Notes under the pieces: model-generated
Seen by the model: the letters and a program-made list of their open reading frames with translations, nothing else
Told to the model about the DNA's origin: nothing
Databases searched by the model: none
Position numbers and translations under genes: made by a program
NCBI GenBank assembly: GCA_041392845.1
Contig: JAWKLG010000025.1
Span: 1-64,000, forward strand
Reading direction: 5' to 3'
Source: JAGQWW01 sp041392845
Lineage (GTDB): Bacteria > Bacteroidota > Bacteroidia > Chitinophagales > Saprospiraceae
DNA length: 64,000 nucleotides
Shown: positions 59,703 to 64,000 of the stretch, piece after piece
How the letters are laid out: every line of letters begins with the position of its first letter
Numbering within the stretch: position 1 is the stretch's first letter

Positions 59703-62700
59703 ATGAAAAACTTAAACCTGTGGATGCTGGGTTTGGGATTATTCCTGTTAACCTGTATTCCTTCAAAAGCGGAAACTTCTCCTTTAAAACCAGACCAATT
59801 TCCGGGTCCGGACACCATTAAGAATTTAATATTTAATTGGAATCCAAATTTCCCTGTAAAAAAGGGAGATTTCATTTCTGTAGGAATAAGTGCCACCAAC
59901 CCTTACGACTTGACTTCCATAAAATGGACATTTTCTTCCAATCTTGAAGAAGTGGAAGGAAACGCTTACCAAAAAACCTTTAGACTTTTGGATTATGGCG
60001 CTGGGGAGATTTGTGTAAGCGCTGAGGATAAAGAAACCGGATATTATTCTGAAAAATGTAAATCGTTATTTTTCATTGATCGACCAACACCCTGTGGTTC
60101 AACTGCATCTGCAAAAGAAAATTGCTTCGTTTGTAACAACGACCCTCAAATTTTTAAAACCAATGGGACCATCCCAGAAAATGCAGAAGATTGCATAGAT
60201 TTTGAGACAGCGAGCTGGATCTTACTCCCGGCAACAACAAAATTCTTCAAAATTGAATTATTGTCGACTAGAGATTCAAATGGAGTTCGTTTCAAAGTTT
60301 TTGACCATCAATTCAATACACTTTCTCCTTGTAAATCCATACCAGATGTAAACACTTCTACTACTGTAGTTAACATCCTTCAATCTTCAGGATTAAAGTA
60401 CCTGCTGTATGAAGGAATTGACGGAGACTCTTGCACCTTCAGTCTGACAAATTTAGATGTTGAGCTTCCTCAGCTTAATAATAATTTTACGGCTTCCAAC
60501 CTTGATGGCTATTCTCAAGATCTCGAACAGATCGGAATTGGTGATATTTTTACAGTGCAGGCCGACACAGTAGCCTACCAATACAATTGGCAAATCCCAT
60601 CCAATTTTGAGGTATTGGGAGACCTTAATCAAACCAAAGTAAAGTTAAAATGCATTGAGCCAGGCAGGTCTGAGATATGTTTGTCTTTAGATGGAATCTG
60701 TGAAACATTGCCGCCTGTTTGCATGAATACAAATGCAGTTTTCAAACCCAATTCCAATTTAGACAACCCGGAGATATTCCCCGGAAAAACCATTTGTGAT
60801 TCCTACACAGGAAGTACTGAAGGTTTTTCTACCGAAAACTATCCTACAAACATTTGTCTGGAGGAAGAAAACAGCCTTTGGTTCAATTTCAGAGCCAGCC
60901 AGTCCAATGCAAAAATCCGATTAAGTGTACCACAGTGTAATGCTGGTTCAGGACTTGAGCTTGTTTTATTGAATGCCCAATTAGAAACAATTGACAATTG
61001 TGAGGTCGTTAATGTTGGACAATCTTCAATCATTGAATTTTCCAATCTTCTACCTGAAGAGGACTATTTTATTTTGGTCGATGGTGTGGATGAAGCAATT
61101 TGTGATTTCTCTTTGGAACTTTTAGAAGGTGGCCCCAATCAGGTGTTGCCGGATCCTGTTTTAAGCATTACTAAAAACAGCCAAGGATTTACCTCTGTCT
61201 CAACAAGCTCCATCCCAAGGGATGTTGAAAAGAAATGGGAAGTGGATACCGGATTGATAAATTCAGGACAGGGAACAGATAGCATAACTGTTTTTTCTTT
61301 TGAACTCACCGAAGTTTGCCTGACCATTTCAACGGGCTGTGGTTCTTCAAATAAAGTTTGTAAAATAATTCCCGTTCAATTTTTCCCCAAGGAACCTTGT
61401 GGCAGGGCTTCTGACATGCTTCCCACTTGTGAAATGTGCGGTCCTATCTATATTGGTAGCACGGCAGGATTTACACCGGATACTTTTCCGTATGACTTTC
61501 CTTGTGGTAATATTGAAAACAGTCAATGGTGGTCAGTAACTACCATTGGAACCACCATGAGCTTTACTGTTGTTCCGGAAAATTGTACAAACAACAAAGG
61601 CCTGGAAATAGCCTTATATGACATTGATTTGAACCTTGTAACAACTTGTGAGGCTTCAGCGGATCCTACTGTACCTATAAATTTGTCAGCCTCAGGGCTT
61701 GTACCCGGATACCATTATCTAATAATGATTGATGGAATTGATGGAGATGTATGTGATTTCAGGCTGACAGCTACAGGAGGATGGAATGTTGGACCTCCTG
61801 ACCCGCCGGGGCCGATTCGTTATGATCAAAATGAATACCCTCCGTGTGCAGGTGACATCATCGAATACTACCTTGATCCCTACTATGCAGATTGGTTTGA
61901 CTGGGAAGTTTCGTCCAATGGGAAAATCCTTTCCGGTCAAAAAACAAGATTCGTAAGAGTAAAATGGACCGAACCTGGTTTTGGTTCTGTATTAGTTACT
62001 CCACAGAGATTCTGTTTCCCAGGAGTACCATCAGTAACAGGAGTTACTGTTACCGGACCGGCTCCTACCATATTTCATGTTCCTTCTTGCGATACCAGTT
62101 ATGTAGAAGATGAAGTCCTAATCTCAGCAAATGGTTGCGATAGCATTATCCGAACCATTTATGGAAATCCGGATGTTAGCATCGATGCACCAAATGCGGT
62201 TTGTATGCAGGATTCTTTTCAATTAAATTACACCGGGTATCCTTCACCTACAGCAGATTATATCTGGTTAATTGAAGGAAATAATTCAATTGACAGCGTT
62301 TTTGGTCAGGAACCAAACCCTTACATTTTTCCTGACTCAGGGAAATACACTATAAGGTTATTACTAAGAGAAGGTGGATGCACGGATACCCTTCCCTTGA
62401 AAGAAATTCAGGTTGAATCAATTCCGGAAGCTCCGATTATTTCTTGTGATCCAGGTACAACGACCATGCATCTGGATTGGGATGATTTATCAGGTACTGT
62501 GAAATATGATATTGCCATTGATTCTGATTTTAGACAAACCAATTCCCCCAATAGCTCTTTTAATTTCTTTAATCTCGAACCCGATAAGGAATACAATTTT
62601 ACGGTCAGGGCAAAAAGCACCATCGGTTGCGGCACCTCCGAATCTACCATAACCTGCAGGACTTTGCCTTGTGGGCCCGGTCCGGTCTCTTCGACGAACT

Positions 62701-62735
62701 TACCATCTGTAATCTGGATGATGCTATCACTTTAG
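59703..62735 (+). CDS. Large secreted repeat protein, 5' part open, 3' part frame-broken
   Basis: 1010 residues before the first stop. Signal peptide MKNLNLWMLGLGLFLLTCIP. Three related Cys-containing pre-peptidase-C-like modules at about 130-246, 359-469 and 564-689 (EEENSLWFNFRASQ, NAGSGLELVLLNAQLETIDN, YFILVDGVDEAICDFSLEL). They alternate with Ig/PKD-like segments (FSSNLEEVEGNAYQKTF; YNWQIPSNFEVLG). A fibronectin-III-like domain lies at about 909-985 (TTMHLDWDDLSGTVKYDIAI). Near 62685 the reading frame shifts and the similarity continues in other frames to about 63705, including a SprB-like repeat and a T9SS sorting domain. The true gene therefore probably spans 59703-63705. Confidence 0.8.
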   Translation: MKNLNLWMLGLGLFLLTCIPSKAETSPLKPDQFPGPDTIKNLIFNWNPNFPVKKGDFISVGISATNPYDLTSIKWTFSSNLEEVEGNAYQKTFRLLDYGAGEICVSAEDKETGYYSEKCKSLFFIDRPTPCGSTASAKENCFVCNNDPQIFKTNGTIPENAEDCIDFETASWILLPATTKFFKIELLSTRDSNGVRFKVFDHQFNTLSPCKSIPDVNTSTTVVNILQSSGLKYLLYEGIDGDSCTFSLTNLDVELPQLNNNFTASNLDGYSQDLEQIGIGDIFTVQADTVAYQYNWQIPSNFEVLGDLNQTKVKLKCIEPGRSEICLSLDGICETLPPVCMNTNAVFKPNSNLDNPEIFPGKTICDSYTGSTEGFSTENYPTNICLEEENSLWFNFRASQSNAKIRLSVPQCNAGSGLELVLLNAQLETIDNCEVVNVGQSSIIEFSNLLPEEDYFILVDGVDEAICDFSLELLEGGPNQVLPDPVLSITKNSQGFTSVSTSSIPRDVEKKWEVDTGLINSGQGTDSITVFSFELTEVCLTISTGCGSSNKVCKIIPVQFFPKEPCGRASDMLPTCEMCGPIYIGSTAGFTPDTFPYDFPCGNIENSQWWSVTTIGTTMSFTVVPENCTNNKGLEIALYDIDLNLVTTCEASADPTVPINLSASGLVPGYHYLIMIDGIDGDVCDFRLTATGGWNVGPPDPPGPIRYDQNEYPPCAGDIIEYYLDPYYADWFDWEVSSNGKILSGQKTRFVRVKWTEPGFGSVLVTPQRFCFPGVPSVTGVTVTGPAPTIFHVPSCDTSYVEDEVLISANGCDSIIRTIYGNPDVSIDAPNAVCMQDSFQLNYTGYPSPTADYIWLIEGNNSIDSVFGQEPNPYIFPDSGKYTIRLLLREGGCTDTLPLKEIQVESIPEAPIISCDPGTTTMHLDWDDLSGTVKYDIAIDSDFRQTNSPNSSFNFFNLEPDKEYNFTVRAKSTIGCGTSESTITCRTLPCGPGPVSSTNLPSVIWMMLSL

Positions 62736-63705
62736 ATACTACCTACTACGGATGTAATTGGTCAGGAAATGGAATTCAATCGGATGGTTGTACTTTGAAT
62801 CCTTCAGATTTAAATATTGGTTTGAATACGGTATTTCTTGAAATCGAGCAGGATCCATGTGTATTTAATGTTCTCGAAACATTCAGGTTTTGGAATCTGC
62901 GCACTGAACTTGAGGAGCGGACATTACCTCCTCCGTATTTTGGGAGGGGAAACAGGCGCTATTGATTTGCAAATTATCAATCCAGACGGAAGCGAAAGTA
63001 TACAATGGGGAAAATGGGAGTACCAGCACCTTTTGGACGACCTGATACCTGGTGAATATTGCGTAACAGTAAACAAAGGAAATGGCTGTAATACAGCAGA
63101 ATGTTTCTTTGTCAAACCTGCTAGAATACACGGTTCCTTCTTTTCTGTTGTTTGTGCCAATAAACCGGAGCCCATCGAGGTAAAACCTTCTACCACCGAA
63201 TTGACCTGCAATGGCTTCCGCCTACCGGATTGAGTTGTGCTGATTGTGCTGCGCCCATGGTGAGAGTTTCCTGAGCAGCATTTATACACTTATAGGAGAA
63301 ACAGACGATGGAAGAGAGATACCACTTCTGTGATTGTCATTGTCCTTCAGATTTCATTTGCGGATTTTTAAAACAAGCAGAATCAGGAGAAGTGGAATTA
63401 ATGAGCAGGATTGGAGTTAGAGTCTCTTTCTAATACTGATATTTTTAAAAAAATTAGATACTATTTTGAAAAAAGAAAAATCAAATCCTGGTTTTCCAAA
63501 TCCAAACAATGGTTCATTTCAAATATCCAACGAACCTATGAAGGAAATCAACTGATTAATTCCTTAGGCCAAATTGTAGCATCAGAGCAGGTTGGAAATA
63601 TAATGGCCCTATGCTGATTTTAAGGATTTGTCATGAAATTACTTTTAAAAATACAATTAAATGATACCTCGATAAGCAAAAAGATTTTATTAAAAACAAA
63701 TTGAC
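62690..63705 (+). pseudogene. Frame-broken 3' part of the large secreted protein gene
   Basis: Coding-looking pieces follow one another in changing frames: TICNLDDAITLDTTYYGCNW (from about 62700); GGETGAIDLQIINPDGSES with LIPGEYCVTVNKGNGCNTAE (62940-63110, SprB-like); FLSSIYTLIGETDDGREIPL (about 63268); CDCHCPSDFICGFLKQAESG (about 63330); PNPNNGSFQISNEPMKEIN, then LINSLGQIVASEQVGN, then KIQLNDTSISKKILLKTN ending at the TGA at 63703-63705. The last three make a T9SS sorting domain. At least seven frame changes in 1 kb, far above the rest of the window. Either decay or assembly indels. Confidence 0.75.
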
Positions 63706-63712
63706 CTCTGTA

Positions 63713-64000
63713 TGAAAACATTGTTTACCCTTTTTATAGTTTCTATCCTTTTCTTGGGTGAGGTTAATAGCCAAATTAATCCTTGCCAGGGTGACAATGA
63801 TGTGTTTCCAGGTTGTGCGATTTGTGATGAGAAACGGGAATACTGCGGGGTTTCAGCTGAATCAACGATAAATGGGCTTTGTAATTAATGAAGAAAACAG
63901 CCAATGGTTTTATTTTAATCCAAGCCTGGAAAATGTAAAAATCAGGATACGGGATATCATGTAGTTCAGGACAAGGGTCTGGAGCTGGTTTTAATCAATT
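63713..64000 (+). CDS. Start of a paralogous secreted repeat protein, partial and frame-broken
   Basis: ATG at 63713 begins KTLFTLFIVSILFLGEVNSQ, a good signal peptide. INPCQGDNDVFPGCAICDEK follows, resembling PCGRASDMLPTCEMCGPIYI of the upstream gene. The frame then stops near 63890 and continues in another frame as EENSQWFYFNPSLENVKIRI and finally CSSGQG / LELVLIN, matching the module of the upstream protein (SGLELVLLN). So this is a tandem paralogue. It is cut by the window end and disturbed by two or more indels. Confidence 0.65.

Noticed and set aside
1..64000. tRNA or rRNA genes
   Set aside because: I found no cloverleaf with a T-loop/anticodon pattern and no rRNA-like sequence; short tRNAs could still be missed by eye.

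Overview
The window looks like chromosomal DNA of a member of the Bacteroidota, most likely a Saprospiria-type organism. Reasons seen in the sequence: AT-rich DNA with almost no Shine-Dalgarno sequences, a type IX secretion (T9SS) C-terminal sorting domain, an STN/carboxypeptidase-regulatory-like TonB-dependent receptor, a proline-rich TonB with a second membrane segment, DUF4397 and SprB-like adhesin repeats, and a bifunctional Rel protein. The lineage is inferred from gene content; there is no rRNA, and no tRNA was recognised.

Layout. 1-7.6 kb holds housekeeping and regulatory genes: MarR regulator, DoxX-like protein, isocitrate dehydrogenase heading a small operon, divergent LysR regulator, beta-carbonic anhydrase, Rel. 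7.8-14.3 kb is envelope-related: a large outer-membrane protein, an MscS channel and a TlpA-like thioredoxin lipoprotein. 14.45-16.60 kb has no intact gene. It is an array of nine ~144-bp palindrome-ended repeat units at ~211-bp spacing, interrupted by a dead GIY-YIG nuclease gene. 16.8-25.3 kb is a two-operon sugar cluster: GMC dehydrogenase, its Tat-exported small subunit and a Tat-exported isomerase on the + strand; DUF1080 hydrolase, two TIM-barrel isomerases, a Gfo/Idh/MocA oxidoreductase and an MFS transporter on the - strand. It matches the known logic of oxidation-dependent (3-keto) glycoside cleavage.

26-33.2 kb holds a K+/H+ antiporter and a probable nitrosative/oxidative stress regulon. 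This comprises an NsrR-like Rrf2 regulator, the Fe-S repair di-iron protein RIC/ScdA, and a five-gene operon (hemerythrin-like, coiled-coil lipoprotein, vanadium haloperoxidase-like, small unknown, 5-formyl-THF cyclo-ligase). The same 22-bp palindrome lies upstream of all three transcription units, and it is probably the Rrf2 operator. A tryptophan 2,3-dioxygenase follows; the other kynurenine-pathway gene present, 3-hydroxyanthranilate dioxygenase, is 20 kb away.

34.5-37.7 kb is a mobile-element pocket: an IS4-type element with perfect 27-bp ends but a ruined transposase, beside an intact IS110-type element whose long 5' non-coding flank is a candidate bridge-RNA locus. 37.8-56.3 kb is mixed: an ECF sigma factor paired with a membrane-anchored barrel protein, glutathione peroxidase, an FMN hydroxy-acid dehydrogenase, an HhH protein, a Cys-rich secreted protein, a TonB receptor, a response regulator, a Pycsar-effector-like protein, ABC-F, LpxH and TonB. 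56.7-64.0 kb encodes large secreted surface proteins. The last ~1.3 kb is full of frame breaks and is either decayed or poorly assembled.

Short interspersed repeats join distant intergenic regions: a 29-bp ATTTACGGTTTACG element (four copies), TTGAAGGG-type simple repeats (three loci) and hairpin clusters.
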